Assembly: GCA_944990035.1 (NCBI GenBank)
Contig: CALYLX010000008.1
Coordinates: forward strand, 186,001-250,000
DNA length: 64,000 nt
Origin: Clitopilus passeckerianus
Taxonomy: Eukaryota > Basidiomycota > Agaricomycetes > Agaricales > Entolomataceae
Direction: 5' to 3'
Shown: piece by piece, positions 34,034 to 45,949 of the stretch
How the letters are laid out: every line of letters begins with the position of its first letter
Numbering within the stretch: position 1 is the stretch's first letter
Program-made: the position numbers and the translations under genes
Notes under the pieces: model-generated
Told to the model about the DNA's origin: nothing
The model's input: only the letters and a program-made list of their open reading frames with translations
The model's database searches: none

Positions 34034-35298
34034 ATGACGGCCATTCCCACTCTCCCAGTCGAGATCACGTCCAAGATTATCGATTGCTTAGTTGGCGACA
34101 TCAAAACCTTGAGGGCTTGCAGCCTTGTCTGTTCCCTCTGGCTCGCTCTAATCTGTTCTACTTTATCCTTCTTCGGCCAGCACAAGTCCACAAAGCCGTA
34201 CAGCCGATACCCCAGAGATCGCAAGACATGTCAAGGAGATCACCCTCGAAGATTGGAACGTGGACTTGATGAGGATCGATACCGCAATACCACCTTTGTT
34301 CAAATCGTTCGTCAATGTCCGGCATCTCGAACTCGGGAGTGTCCTGAGTGGACGTATACACTGGCTGGACCTTTTCCCCGATTTCAAATCTTCTGTAATG
34401 ACCTTGCTCTCGCTCCCGTCCTTGGTTGAATTCACGTTGGCAAGGATCAGCTTCGTCAATTCCGCCCAGTTGCTCTCACTGTTACGGGGCTGCCGTGCTG
34501 TCAAGAATCTGACCTTCGATGACGTTTATTATGGTACCAAAAGAAACCACTCCCACGAAGACATTCCCTCCAGGATAATATCTTTGGTGTCCTTGACGAT
34601 CGGTTCATTGATTGATCAATCCCTTGTGCCATGCTCCATCGCCCCGACTCTCCGATTTCTTTTAAGAACGTCCGTTTCTTGGAGATCCCGTACTGCGGGG
34701 GCTATCTAGGGTCGCTACTCGAGAGGTTGCCTCAAGTTGAGACTTTGAAGCTTGTGGTTGAGCATTACAGTAACGAATCTCTTCGTTCCCTCACAGTCGC
34801 ACATCAATCTGAATCTTTCCTTTCAGAACTTAAACTATATCCGGATCAAGAGAGCTCAAAGATATTGCGACTAGAGCATAAGAAGAAATCACAGACCTTC
34901 ATCGTTCACCTGAGGTTGCTGAACAGCCCAGATTGTTCCTTCTTCTGGCTCACAGACCTAATTTCTTCGATGGAAGGGGGTGTATGGTGGAGAATATGAC
35001 GATCTATCAAAGCCGACATGGCCTCTGGCTCTCCCGTGACGACCTTATCGCTGTCCTAGACGGATGCAGCACCGTGTCCGAGATATTTACTGTCCAAACC
35101 GGCTTGAATGCCAGCTCCAAGTTTCCCAGGCTGAAAGCCGTCATCCTATACTTGGACTATTATCGGTGGGCACCCGATTCACAACTAGAATTTTGGGAAG
35201 TGGCCGAACAATTTGCGATTACCCAAAGGCTTAAACGAGACGTTGCAGGAGTTGGCGGGATTTTCAAGTTGGAATTAACTACAGAATTCCCTTGGTGA
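34034..35298 (+). pseudogene. F-box protein pseudogene with several frameshifts
   Basis: Starts with a good F-box N-terminus (IPTLPVEITSKIIDCLVGD, LRACSLVCSLWLA) and continues as a leucine-rich body: NVRHLELGSVLSGRIHWL, VRFLEIPYCGGYLGSLLERL, FPRLKAVILYLDYYRWAPD. The frame changes at about 34140, 34200, 34630 and 34930 without usable splice sites, so at least four single-base indels interrupt it. The ends look like a complete F-box/LRR-type gene of about 420 codons. Functional F-box genes of the region (52.7-58.2 kb) have single long exons, which supports decay rather than unseen introns here. Sequencing error at some sites cannot be excluded. Confidence 0.7.
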
Positions 35299-35707
35299 TG
35301 ACTCTCCGAAGAGACAGGACCAAACGCACCGCAGATTTTATCTTAACATACCTGTCTGTACATCCTACAACGCGATTCTGCTTGTTCTGCTCCTCTGGAA
35401 ACGAGCTTGAATCCGTTTGAATCTCGGGCGTCAGGCTTCAACATGACCACACCTTTAATTAACCGGTCATCTTCCGGCATTCATCCCCATTGCCGGAACT
35501 TCCGGTTTCCGAACCGACCAAGCTGCCAAAACTTGACGTGATCATGAACATGGCCCCGACCTCCCATGAAGCTTCCCCGATACCCCTAAAAATCGCGGCT
35601 TAGTTCGGGACACAGCCGACTTACGGGAGCGAGTATGAATAGCTTCTGCCATTTTAAAGTGCTCCAACAACTAAATACTCCTAAACATATGGGCTTTCTC
35701 TCTTACA
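35299..35707. promoter_or_regulatory. upstream region of the DUF3533-like gene
   Basis: About 400 bp between the F-box pseudogene and the next start codon. It is gene-free and is the likely promoter. No firm element was identified. Confidence 0.3.
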
Positions 35708-37673
35708 ATGACGATGGAAGGTCATCAAGCTCGTCACTTGCAAATGTCTGCTCAAAGTTCGCAGACCTCTCAAACACTCTCGATTCCTATTGAAAAGAAA
35801 GAGCAGCCGTATAGCAAAAGATTCTTGGATAAAAGTAACGAGACTGGACGGAAGATATATCTGAAAGTCTACATTGGAGGACTTTTCATTGTCGTCTTGA
35901 CGATCTTCTGCGTTCTCTCCATATATTGGGGCTCTCTCTGGAAGGGTCCTGAACGGAAACTCAAAGGCTGGGTTGTGGTAGGTTTGGAGCTGCTATTGTC
36001 TGCGTCCGATACTGACATTCATTTAAGGATTTCGACGGGGGAGTTGTTGGGCAATTCGTTTCCGAAGGCCTAATGGCGCCAAACCCAAACTCAAGAGTAT
36101 CATGGACACTGATAGACGCGAGGCAGTTTCCTCGTGGAGACGCCCAGGTAGCGAAGGCAGTAGTAGAACAGCACGCCTGGGCCGCCATAACCAGTATGTG
36201 ACCTATCTTCAGCTGTGGAGTAAGCTACTTATATATTTTCGTTTAGTCAACCCAGGAGCCTCCGACCAACTTCAAGCATCATACCTATCTCCTGACCCTT
36301 CCTACGATGGGACACAAGCAATCACCTTCTATGGTAACGAAGCAAGAAATGAAAACGCTTAGTATGTGAATCGCCTTCGAGTTTGCAATTATCATTCTGA
36401 TACGTCCATCTCCCAGCCGAACCCTAATACGAACATCCGCTATCGACGCACTTGAAAGAATGTCAAAAGAATTTTCCCTAAAAGCCGTAAATCTGGTCAC
36501 CGCCTCCACGGAAGTCGACATGTCCAACTTGTTATTGACTTCGCCTCAAACCATCCTGTTACCTATATCCTACACCATCAACAATCTAATACCTTTCGAC
36601 ATTCCAGTGTACGTTCCAATGTTTGATTGCTTTACGAGAGTGCCGAAGGCTGAATAATCCCGTAGAGCATCCGCTGTGACATTTGTTGGACTCATCTACG
36701 TGCTCATCCTTTCCTTCTTCGTCGTGGTGCGTGCTTCCATTCTCTGAAAGTGGCCTCCGTAACTAACAACGAGTAGATGATAGGCTACAGCGCACGAGAA
36801 GCCTCTGGGCTCAACAGGAACCTAAAGTTCAGCTCCCTAATCCTCACGAGATTCACTTCCTCCTTCACCGCCTACTTCTTCGTATCAGTATGCTTTCTCC
36901 TTGTCATCTAAATTTCAGTTCTAACCTCCTACTTAGTTCTTCTACTCGGTCCTCACACTCGCATTCCAGCTGAACTTCCACCACAAGTATGCTTATCCCC
37001 CTGTACTAATCGAATATCAGAGCTAATAGCACCTTCCTATCATAGGTTCGGTGCAGGCGGATTCCCACTCTTCTGGCTATTAAACTGGGTCGGCATGCTA
37101 TCAGTGTAAGTTCACTCCCAAACTCAACCGGGGCCACGATCTAACAGGGGCATTTAACAGGGGCATGGCACTCGAGGCGGTAATAACACTCCTAACGACG
37201 AGCTTCACTCCATTCTTCATGATCCTATGGATTATCGGTGCGTCATCTCCTCTCGACTCCTCTCCTTTTCGTCGGGCTAACCGGAGGAACTTGCATAGTC
37301 AATGTCTGCGTTTGCATTCTACCCATTGAAGTCCTGCCCGCCATCTTTCGGTATGGATATGCTGCCCCCTTTTATAATATATCGCATGCGGCGAGGGCGA
37401 TTGTTTTTGGGACTAAGAATATGCGTACGTGTCTGTTATCCTTGGTGCTCGTTCTTCGCTGTAAGCTGACACGACACCCTTCCAGTGCCTTTGAACTTCG
37501 CCGTCCTCTTGACATGGGTTGGGATCTCCTGTATAACCATGCCCTCAATCCAGTGGATGGTCAGGCGGAAAGCGGTAGCTGCGGCGAGGATAGAAGATAG
37601 GGAAAAGTTGGTGACCTTGCCAGATCCCGACGAATGTCCCATTGACCGGGCGAAGAGGGAACAAGGACGATAG
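35708..37673 (+). CDS. DUF3533/SNG1-like multipass membrane protein
   Basis: ATG at 35708; about ten exons; TAG at 37671-37673; about 450 residues. A cytoplasmic N-terminus precedes one helix (YIGGLFIVVLTIFCVLSIYW), followed by a large extracytoplasmic domain (VSWTLIDARQFPRGDAQVAK, EQHAWAAIT, INPGA..LQASYLSPDPSYDG) and then about five helices including ASAVTFVGLIYVLILSFFVV, LLNWVGMLSVGMALEAVIT and FMILWIIVNVCVCILPIEVL. The conserved RYGYAAPFYNISHAARAIVF and a charged cytoplasmic end follow. This is the plan of the fungal DUF3533 family, whose yeast member SNG1 confers nitrosoguanidine resistance and affects plasma-membrane lipid asymmetry. A transport or membrane-organising role at the cell surface is plausible. 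The substrate is unknown. Confidence 0.88.
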
Positions 37674-37891
37674 TTTGTTGGACACTTGGACGTTCATGCT
37701 TTCATGCTTTCGATATTGCACAATTTATACCCCCCATCTAATATCAATACCTCCTGATAGTTTGCATTTTATAGCTCTAATGTTACAGTCGTTTAATTTA
37801 CATTTACACACAGCGCGAAATACACCAGATAGTTCAATAATAAATACCATGTGTCTGCAAATATAACCAGTACGAATATGCTGAGCAACCT

Positions 37892-39268
37892 TTAATGAAA
37901 AACCCTCCCAATTCCTCCACATGCATTACACGTCGACTCGTCAAAGAGGAACAAGCTTATGGTACCTCTCCCATCACAGTTCCAGCACAGACGTCCGCCG
38001 AGTCTTGGATCCCCAGCACTGTACACGATGCCATTGCTAGGCGGGACGGCCATGCTCCAAGGCGAGAGCGTCCTGATATTCATCGGACCGTTTCCGAACC
38101 CTCCAGGAATCCCTGGAACGCCCATGGGCGCTGACTGCGGTACGCGCGGTGGCAGTGGCGGCGGAGGTGGTCGTGGAGGCATGGCCTGGCGCTGTGGGGG
38201 TCGGAAATCTGGGAGCGGCCGCTGAAGTGTAGACCCAGCCATGGGGGAGGTAGGGGAGGTCGAGGAGGAGCCAGAGTTACCAAAGGCGTAAGTGAGGGGT
38301 CCCTGGAAAGGTTTGGCGTATTTCTGCCAGCATTTCCTGCATGGGTGGGAGGGATCGGCGTGTTTGAATCCGACGTTGGAACCTGTACGGGGTAGATTGT
38401 GGTCAGAAATTCGTTGGGAATATGAGAAGATAGGATGATAAGACGTACATTTTTCGCAGGTATATCCTTTGGGATAGACGAGGACCTTTCCGTCCTTCAT
38501 CAGAGGATGTCCAGGTGTGGGCGTACTCGTTGGTTTACCATCGTTTCGCGTGGAAGAAGACGACGCAGGACTCCTCGGACCGGTCGAAGGCGGTGGGCCA
38601 GGTGGAGGGTTGTATTCTGATGGCAAGGACGGTGAAGATTGACTTCCCTGCTGCGGACCGGCTGCATAAAACTCGCGCGCAAAGTCGGACAAGGGTGGTG
38701 ATGAGGGCGGTGGATTTCGTACAGAAGCTGATCGTTGAGGGAGGGGTGGGACGTCTGCGTCAAAGCTCGAGGCACCAGAGGGGCTGGTGTGATTGTTCTG
38801 TAGCTGGTTCTGGTGATGCTGGCTCGTACCTGGGTAGGCCGACCAGCCGGAGCTTCCTGTGTTGTGGGTTGTAGATCCTGAATATGTGGAAGGCCCGGTG
38901 AGTTGGGTAACGACGTGGTCTGTTAATTGTCTCCAGATGGACGGGCTGCTTCGAGAAGGAGGGATAGATTGCGTCGGTCTATGTCCGCTGCCAGTGAGTT
39001 GAGCATTCTGAGTGCTTGGTGGAAGCCCTGGGGGTCGTTGGAAAGGCCGCCTTGGTCCCGCTTCTAGAGTTTCTTCACCCTGAGAAAAGTCCGGGTTCGG
39101 TGTATAGGCAGGAGGTTCCTCATCTGGGAGGTCTAGTATTGGATCCCGACGATGATTGCCAGTCGGGCTTGAGACCGTAATAGGCGGTGGATCTGGAGAG
39201 CTTTCGCGTTCTGCCGCCGTGCGGAACGGGTTCGTCGACGCGTTTGCAGCTCTCGTGGCCGTTGCCAT
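37892..39268 (-). CDS. Hua1-like Pro-rich protein with CxxC zinc motifs
   Basis: A single open frame of 458 codons, but a GTACGT..TACAG intron of 66 nt at 38383-38448 (22 codons, no stop) interrupts the first zinc motif. Splicing it restores YTCEKCSNVGFKHADPSHPC and gives about 436 residues. The order is a Pro/Ser-rich N-terminus with PPAY (a WW-binding PY motif), YPKGYTCEKC, then HPCRKCW, a poly-Pro stretch, and a C-terminal LCWNCDGRGT..STCNACGGIGRV with two C-x2-C pairs like the J-protein (DnaJ) zinc fold. Yeast Hua1 has the same PY motif and J-protein-like zinc motif and is linked to Rsp5 and cortical actin patches. Cytosolic adaptor role inferred. ATG at 39268; last codon near 37892. Confidence 0.8.
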   Translation of the reverse strand: MATATRAANASTNPFRTAAERESSPDPPPITVSSPTGNHRRDPILDLPDEEPPAYTPNPDFSQGEETLEAGPRRPFQRPPGLPPSTQNAQLTGSGHRPTQSIPPSRSSPSIWRQLTDHVVTQLTGPSTYSGSTTHNTGSSGWSAYPGTSQHHQNQLQNNHTSPSGASSFDADVPPLPQRSASVRNPPPSSPPLSDFAREFYAAGPQQGSQSSPSLPSEYNPPPGPPPSTGPRSPASSSSTRNDGKPTSTPTPGHPLMKDGKVLVYPKGYTCEKCTSYHPIFSYSQRISDHNLPRTGSNVGFKHADPSHPCRKCWQKYAKPFQGPLTYAFGNSGSSSTSPTSPMAGSTLQRPLPDFRPPQRQAMPPRPPPPPLPPRVPQSAPMGVPGIPGGFGNGPMNIRTLSPWSMAVPPSNGIVYSAGDPRLGGRLCWNCDGRGTISLFLFDESTCNACGGIGRVFH

Positions 39269-39479
39269 TAGTATCGATGGTGGTGGTTCAAGAAAAGCTT
39301 GGTTTTGACGTCCAAACGCCGGCTTGGCTCATTGCATGCTTGTACTGCCCGCAGCCAAGTGACCCAAAGCAGTGTTTTTGTTTGGATCTAAAGATAACAG
39401 CTTGACAATCAAATATCTCGGCAAAGAGCTCACCGACTTGAGAGCGCTGTCATTGGCGAGCTCAACGTTGACGCCCAAG

Positions 39480-40700
39480 ATGCTATCCAACCTTTGTCGC
39501 AAACAAATCTTACGGAGTCTCGGGTGGTCTAGCAGACTGAATACTCCTTATGAGACGCGAATTTCTCGTGTTCTTCTCGCAACAACACAACCAACACGGA
39601 CATTCGCCTCTGCAACTTATGCACAGTGGAACATTGGCAGGCCCACTCTTCGTTTCGGGAAATGCGTACAGAATACTACGCAACGGCAACCTGGTGCCAC
39701 TCGCATGGCCAGTACACTGCCTGACGCCGAAATGCACGAGACTGTTGCAGCTGAAGGAATCGATGCCCAACTGGTGAGCTAAATGCCCTTGCTTCATGTA
39801 TTTTGCTCACACTCAGACTTATAGTCACCAGAAGAAATGGAAGAGATTATTGAACGCGTAAACGAAGTCTGGCCGTCTTTTGAACAAGACCCAGCTGGCT
39901 GGAGCTCTGACTGGCAAAACTGGCCATACCTCCTGACATACTTCTGGCTATCGCCCTACTACCTTCGCCTCCCCCAAGTTGATATGATAGTCAATATCAA
40001 ACACCACGTCCAAGGACAAGTCCAACCCTTCCTCTACTCAACCCAATCCCGCGGCTTCATATTCAACATCGTTGAAGACCCTGAACACTTCTTCCTTCTC
40101 GACGGCGAGGAAGGGAATTTGCTTCTGTTCCAGGGTATAGATTCTGAAGCAGCGCTGTTTCAACTGTTGCAGTCTGACACGGACTCTATCCTCGCCAAGT
40201 TGTTCCCTGTGGAACCTCATCCTGATGGCGAAGCTGCTTTGCAGCGAATCTTCGCAAGAGACGAAACTGTCATCGACCTTCTGGAGAAGGAATTCCTGGG
40301 ATACCGTCCAGTTGCTACCACGCCGGAACAGGAGGGTGTAGCACCCATGCCTGCAGAGATGACGGAGGCTCAGGAGAAGGCGTTGCTGGAGGGCATGAAA
40401 AAGGATGCAGAGGAATGGGACAGACTCTACAGTGCAAGCGAGGGTGCTGAAGCGGTCAAGGACACGCCTGAAGAAATAATGGAAGGACCTATCCCGATAG
40501 AGAAGCTGGTCAATTCAGCTTTCGAGGATATTCGGAAGCTTCCTGAAGAAGAATTACGAGCTCTCGCTAAACTCCGTGGGTTGTCGAAGAAGGCGCCGGA
40601 GGGGACGAAGGTTACGGAGGAGGAGGAAGCTGCGGCTTTGAAGGAGCTGGAGGAGGAAGGAAAACGGTTAGAAAAGGACTCGAAAGGCAAATATTCATAG
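39480..40700 (+). CDS. probable mitochondrial protein, unknown function
   Basis: Two exons (39480-39774 and from about 39825) joined in phase 0; TAG at 40698-40700; about 390 residues. The N-terminus MLSNLCRKQILRSLGWSSRL is Arg/Ser/Leu-rich without acidic residues, and TRTFASATYAQW follows, typical of a mitochondrial presequence. The body has an aromatic-rich segment (WSSDWQNWPYLLTYFWLSPY), possibly a folded domain, and several long charged helices. The C-terminal 100 residues are strongly Glu/Lys-rich and likely a helical bundle. No catalytic motif was recognised. The alternative in-frame ATG at 39708 (MASTLPDAEMHE) would remove the presequence. Confidence 0.8.
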
Positions 40701-42559
40701 ATTGTAAGGACGGCGCTTCTGGTACGCACATCGAGTTCGCCTGATCACCTTTACCGAAATTGTAGATCGTACGACTTAGTGACATGGAAAAGTACAGTAA
40801 CAATAATACAGTAATCCGCTTTTACGCCTCCTGCTTCTCCCAACCGCGTAGCCTATTCTAAACTTCAGTCGTCGGCTTGGCTTTTGAGAAGCTGCGATCT
40901 ATCAACGCCGCCTGCATGAACATTGGTATGAAATCTAGAATGCTCTGCTCACCAGCCTATCCTCAAACAACCCTCGGGTATGATCCTCCGCCCTTGTGCT
41001 TCTTTACTCTCTTTCCCTGACCGACGCTTTGCAAATGGGGAGTTTCAGTGCAATGCTTACTGTGCATGTGTTTTGCTTACTCGTCGTTGTTGCTGCGCTC
41101 TCACTAAATGCCTCATCGCTGACTCCTTGCTGACTGCAGAGCTTAGCGTTTAACGCCGACCCTTCCAACTGCCTAGTACCCTTCCAGTCAGAAGCCCCGA
41201 AGGAGCTGTTACCTGGAATGGCAGGCCCATTCAATTGATCACTTCCACGCTTACCCACAGATTCCCGCCTTCCTCTAATCAATCGCGACGTAATGCAGCG
41301 GGACTTTGACTCCGGGCATCATTGCCTGAAAAGATTCAGAGTCAGAGAGCATTCCCTCGCGTGCCTTGATCCAGTTCCTTGAATTTTTGACGAGATGATG
41401 ACCCTTTGCCTATGGCCTTCACTTACCGATCGCGGGGGCACCTTCGTTCAATTGTTGAGCCTGTTGAGCGGAACGGTGACAAGAATCTCTGACCGGTTGA
41501 CGTGCACAGGTCAATTGAGCTGTTAATCTGCGCGTTGTTTTCTGATTAGATCCTGTCCCTCGCTATGCGGGACTTCCAGACTCTAACGTTAAACCTTGGG
41601 AATCGCGGCCCCCTTTACGCGAGTCGAGGCCATGGGAAGAGGATATTAAGCTTGGGGTATTATCTCACCCTTTTCGACGCGAGACAACCAGGTAAATCCA
41701 GGCGACAACACTGTGGTCGGATCCATGCCTTTGGACCTACTCCTCCCCACTTGTACACAATCACAAGTGATCAAAGAGGTTGTAGGGATTTACCGCCGTG
41801 CCCATTTGTCCTTGTCCTGTACATACTCATAATCAAACGCCGTCGGCGAGCGGTTTTGTGATGACAGGACCACACGATGGATTTATTTTTTGGGATGAAG
41901 GGTCGAAGTCTCTACAGCATGCTTTCATGATTGTGGCCCCTATTCTCACTCCACCTTGACAGGTAAGTAGGACCTGGTCGGCTGTATGTGCCGGTGCAAA
42001 GAATATGCACAATTCCATGGAGGAGAATCATTGAGATGAATTAATTGTTTTGAGTGCCTTGTTCCCGTCGAGGAAGGACTCCGAGAAAAGTGGCTCATAG
42101 GTCAGGCTTCCTCTTGAGCTCACCTTTCCGTTGTTCCGAACCATGGCTCTGGAGAGCTGCATGTGGCGCTTCGAGTTTGAAGAGCTATGATTGATGTTGG
42201 CTTGATGTCTGGATTCCTGCCGGAATTATGCCTCTTCTAAGGCTCAATAATTATGCTACAGACTCTTAGAGGTTATCAGATAATCATGCTCTCGCGATGA
42301 AATTCTTTACGTTTGCGAGACCCTGGCATTCACACACCTTGGCTCGAGTCGCACATAGATCAAGAAAAAGGTAAGTTTCCCCATTCGGGTCACTGCCATT
42401 GGCTGCATCACGTGATCATGACTGTTGAGCTGGAGTCCAGCGGGGGACGTGCAGCGTTGACCAATTTTCGACCTCGCGTTCATACTGCTTGATTTCGAAT
42501 ACAGCTCTCTTGCTCAAAGGTTTGGACTGTCCAAGACTGCCGCGAATACCTGCCGAAGG
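40701..42559. other. 1.9 kb intergenic with one candidate micro-ORF
   Basis: Mostly without gene signal. At 41035-41133 a short plus-strand frame encodes a signal-peptide-like stretch (MGSFSAMLTVHVFCLLVV). A possible intron ending at the cag just before 41140 would join it in frame to about 32 more residues (SLAFNADPSNCLVPFQSEAP), ending at TGA near 41238. The donor is weak. See findings. Confidence 0.35.
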
Positions 42560-43443
42560 ATGGCCAGTAATGCACAAAATCCTCAAACACTAGTCGGCAA
42601 TTTCTTGCAAACGGTTGCAAATTATTTCAGGCCATATCGAGCAGAAGCCCTGCAACGAATACGAAGCAACGCGTATGGCCTCGTGATTCTGCTTCTTGTA
42701 TCAAATCTCTTGCCACTCCCCTCGCTGCAAGGAGCATTGTGGTCTGTATTCACCAGTTCGCGCTCGGAAAGATGGGCAAGTGACGCCACTTACAAGTGGT
42801 TCTGCATATTCGGTACGTTCCTTTCTCCTCCGGCGTTAGATTCATTGTCTTACAATATTCTGATGACAGAGGTTGCGCTTTCTGCGATCTTCGGCTTCAA
42901 CCTCATTGAAGGGCTGCATGCTGTAAAGTACCCGCGAGCACCTTTGCCACCAACAGCGACCCCTGTGAGAGCCAGGGTAGCAATGAGAAGCCCTTCGGCA
43001 TCGCAGAGACCATTCAAGGTCCTCTCGCCTCATGTGAGTGTCTGACTTCTTCCAGGCACCATCCCGACTCGCTGAATAGTAATCTTCGCAGTCAAGCCCT
43101 CGGCCACAGAAGCCGTTCTCCCTCTCAGCCTCCAATTCATTCGGTGCATCTACCTCCGTATATCAGGCATCGCCCGCCTCATCACCATCGAAAACTATGC
43201 AATATTCTAATTTGCCTAATGCCTCAACCAATACTCAGGCATCCTCAACATCATCGTTAGGGTATCTGGCTACCCCTAGTCCAGTGATCTCCGCTTACAG
43301 GGGAAAGCACGCGAGCAGCGTTGGCCGTGAGTTCATTTTCTGTCCTATCACCGGCCATTGTCTAATCTTTTTGTTCTCCAGACGCGTTGGATAGCTCATT
43401 CCTTGGTCGTATTCCGCCGATGGATGTTAATCGAGACGATTAG
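42560..43443 (+). CDS. membrane protein, possibly a Pom34-like nuclear pore component
   Basis: ATG at 42560 and four exons; TAG at 43441-43443; about 230 residues. The N-terminal half has two predicted helices: RSNAYGLVILLLVSNLLPLP and, after an intron, VALSAIFGFNLIEGLHAVKY. The C-terminal half is Ser/Pro/Thr-rich and disordered (SPSASQRPFKVLSP, SVYQASPASSPSK, ending DVNRDD). Two closely spaced helices followed by a long disordered nucleocytoplasmic tail is the design of the Pom34 nuclear pore membrane protein (NPCC family, PF08058), and the RPYRAEALQRIRSNAYGL segment recalls it. This is a weak assignment from architecture and short motifs. An unrelated nuclear-envelope or ER protein would look similar. 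Confidence 0.7.
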
Positions 43444-45643
43444 CGACTGTTTATTCTCTTTATGGGTTGTATTATTGTGATGTCGTTCCTGCTTTCCAGA
43501 ATATCAAACATAATGCCGTGCCATCGCGCGTCTCTACCGTTTGTTAATGCAACCTTCTCAGAAACTGTCGAGAAAGGTACGATGTTGCAAGCAACAACCA
43601 TGAGGCTTCGCCAATCAGAGTGAAGACTCGCCGGGCATATTGAATTCCGTACCCGGACCGCTGGAACCACCGAACCTGCCCTGCAAGCTCATCCTTGGGG
43701 GTGGAAGACACCCATTCTGATTCTGAAGTGACGAAAAATGGCGCTCAGCGTCGGTCACCGCGCTTCGGTGAAATATCGGTGCTTGATGCAACTTTTCTTT
43801 GTCAATGAATTATGAAGCTATGCTCAAACCGTTCTCAAAGACCTGCGTCCCTACGAAACGAGCTTACAAGGCTAGTCAGCGCCGAAAGCAAAAGCTGTCT
43901 CATTCATTTCTAACCGCAGTATCTTACGAGGACACGATCAAACCAGAGCTTTACAGCGATCTTTACCAAATATTCCTGGGAACGTCAAGCAGGGGTCGGC
44001 CGACTTCTAACATTCGCGAAGAGCTATCTCAGAGGAACAAATCTGCGCCTCTGCAGGTCTATTGGCCAGTATCCTTAAGCACGCCCACAGGTCGAATGGA
44101 ACGTCCGACCCTCCGCGTGAGCCGTGCCTTGAAGAGCTATCTTATCAGATTCCGTGGTGGACGCGCATTGGTGGCTTCAGGCTTGCGATCGAATCATATC
44201 TAGGCGGCAGCCTTCAATATCAAAACTCCACGAAGTATTCAGCGAGTGTTTCCCCCATGGGAATGTGATCCCCCGGTACCGGGATACTTCCATGATGAAG
44301 GCTCGCATATGCATCCGATTCTCTCCTTTCTTCTTTGATATGTAAGATACGGCAATGGGTGGCGTCGTATCGAGCGTTTCATTTCTCCGTTAGAGAGGAA
44401 GTGAGAAGATTTGGGGACGCCGACTTCGCTCTTTGGGGATCTCGCAAAGATGGTAGCCTCAGGCCAGGAGATAAAGGAAAGCTTGCCGAAATACTGAATA
44501 ATGCTTCCGTAGGGCCTTTGACTAAGAGATAATACAATGTTCTATGAAACCGCCACAGCAATCGGCACCTCCAACCGTCCATCCGGCCACTAAATTGTAG
44601 GGGTATTGACTCAGAAAGATGAGGTTAGTAGCCCAATGGAGGCTGTCGGCAGCTCAAGCTGACCTTCTGGCCGACGGTTCACCAGGATACCATTTGACAG
44701 TTCTCAACATACTTCGTGCCCCGCAGCACCTTGCATCATCGTGATATCTCGCCTCCTAGTATTTCAAAATGCCTAAAGGCTGGATCGGCCAGTGACATTG
44801 TAGCATATGAACAATTCGAGGTACTTGAGATCCGCTACATGCATTCAAGGTCCTTGACAGCGCGGTATTCGCCTAAATCTACGCACGATTGTCCTCATCA
44901 GGTCCTCCTAGATCTACCCCTCCATAATCGAAGAACCTATGGGAATTTCGTAGATGATATGAGGCTGATTCCCTCATGCAAACGTTGCATTAATTCTTGG
45001 CAGCTGTGCCTATTCCGTGCTGCATTATGTTTCTTCCAATAACTGACGCCTAGATTTGAGCCCTTAATTGATAGATCACGGCAGACGGATGTATCTGGCA
45101 TTGCGTATGCATCGGGGAGCCATCCGGGGAAAACATTGGTTTGACAGTTCCTGTTTGTGGTTTTTGCCGCCGGCAAACGCGTAGGATGACGATGTTTGTT
45201 TTGAAAGCTTCCGGAAAACATTCCGACTTTTCGTGACAGTGCGAACGTTCCTTGTTCTGCGTTTCTGATGACAGCAAATCCTTGAAGTCCCTCTTCGTGA
45301 AAACTTCAAGGGGTTTTCTATGAATGATGACTTTATGGCAACGCGCAGCTCTATCAACGCTCTGAGATGATTCTGGGGATGATGCATCTGTGCTAGCGAA
45401 CAAGGGCAACAAACCTCGAATGTCAAGTTCGTGCACTTCGTGTTCTAAGTTTACTTCGAGCAACTCATTAACATGGTTTCAGAGTGAAATGTGAAGCCTT
45501 GAATTTTCCTCGAAGAATTCTATCGAGCATAGAATGTGGGAGCAAATACAGCAAACGATCGTTTAATTGGCCAATTCTACAACACGGTGAACTACGAAGG
45601 TTCCATAAATACAGCAATCCAATAATTAACAGCCCCTGCTGAG
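43444..45643. other. 2.2 kb intergenic with decayed coding fragments
   Basis: Open frames at about 43799-44340 (plus) and 45050-45463 (minus) have protein-like composition, but no start, splice or family signal. The first, with RNKSAPLQVYWPVS and EPCLEELSYQIPWW, has the flavour of F-box/LRR proteins that follow ..SAPL..V; it may be an old F-box remnant. No repeats were seen. Confidence 0.35.
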
Positions 45644-45949
45644 TTAAGTAGCTGTGGGGGTTGGGGTGACAGTTGGGCCTTCACTGCGAATGTAGGGTGA
45701 GCATTCCTTTGATCTTAGCTGCAAAGGTGATTGCTCAACTTACGTCCAGGTCACCGTGCTAGTTACATCAATGAGGTATGGAGATTTGTCTATGATCTTG
45801 TGTTCGATCCTTTCTGCTTTGACGACATCGCCGTTACCAATGCTCTGGCGGAAACATGAGTATGAGCTTCAGGCAGAACAAGGCCCACCTACAGCAGCAC
45901 TGGATGCAACGACGAGAGCGAAGAGGGTGATGAAGGTCTTGGTGAACAT
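45644..45949 (-). CDS. small secreted protein B, divergent partner of laccase 2
   Basis: Three exons on the minus strand: ATG at 45949, signal peptide MFTKTFITLFALVVASSAA, an intron (GTAGGT..GCCAG), the core KAERIEHKIIDKSPYLIDVT and STVTWT, a second intron (GTAAGT..CGCAG), and the tail EGPTVTPTPTAT with TAA at 45644-45646. About 65 residues. It matches protein A at 30622-30967 in exon number, intron phases (0 then 2), the SPYL-[VI]-D and VTWT core and the GPT tail. The remainder differs, so the duplication is old and the core is under selection. A TATA-like ttataagg on the minus strand near 45998-46006 lies about 50 bp upstream. Family unknown. Confidence 0.7.
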
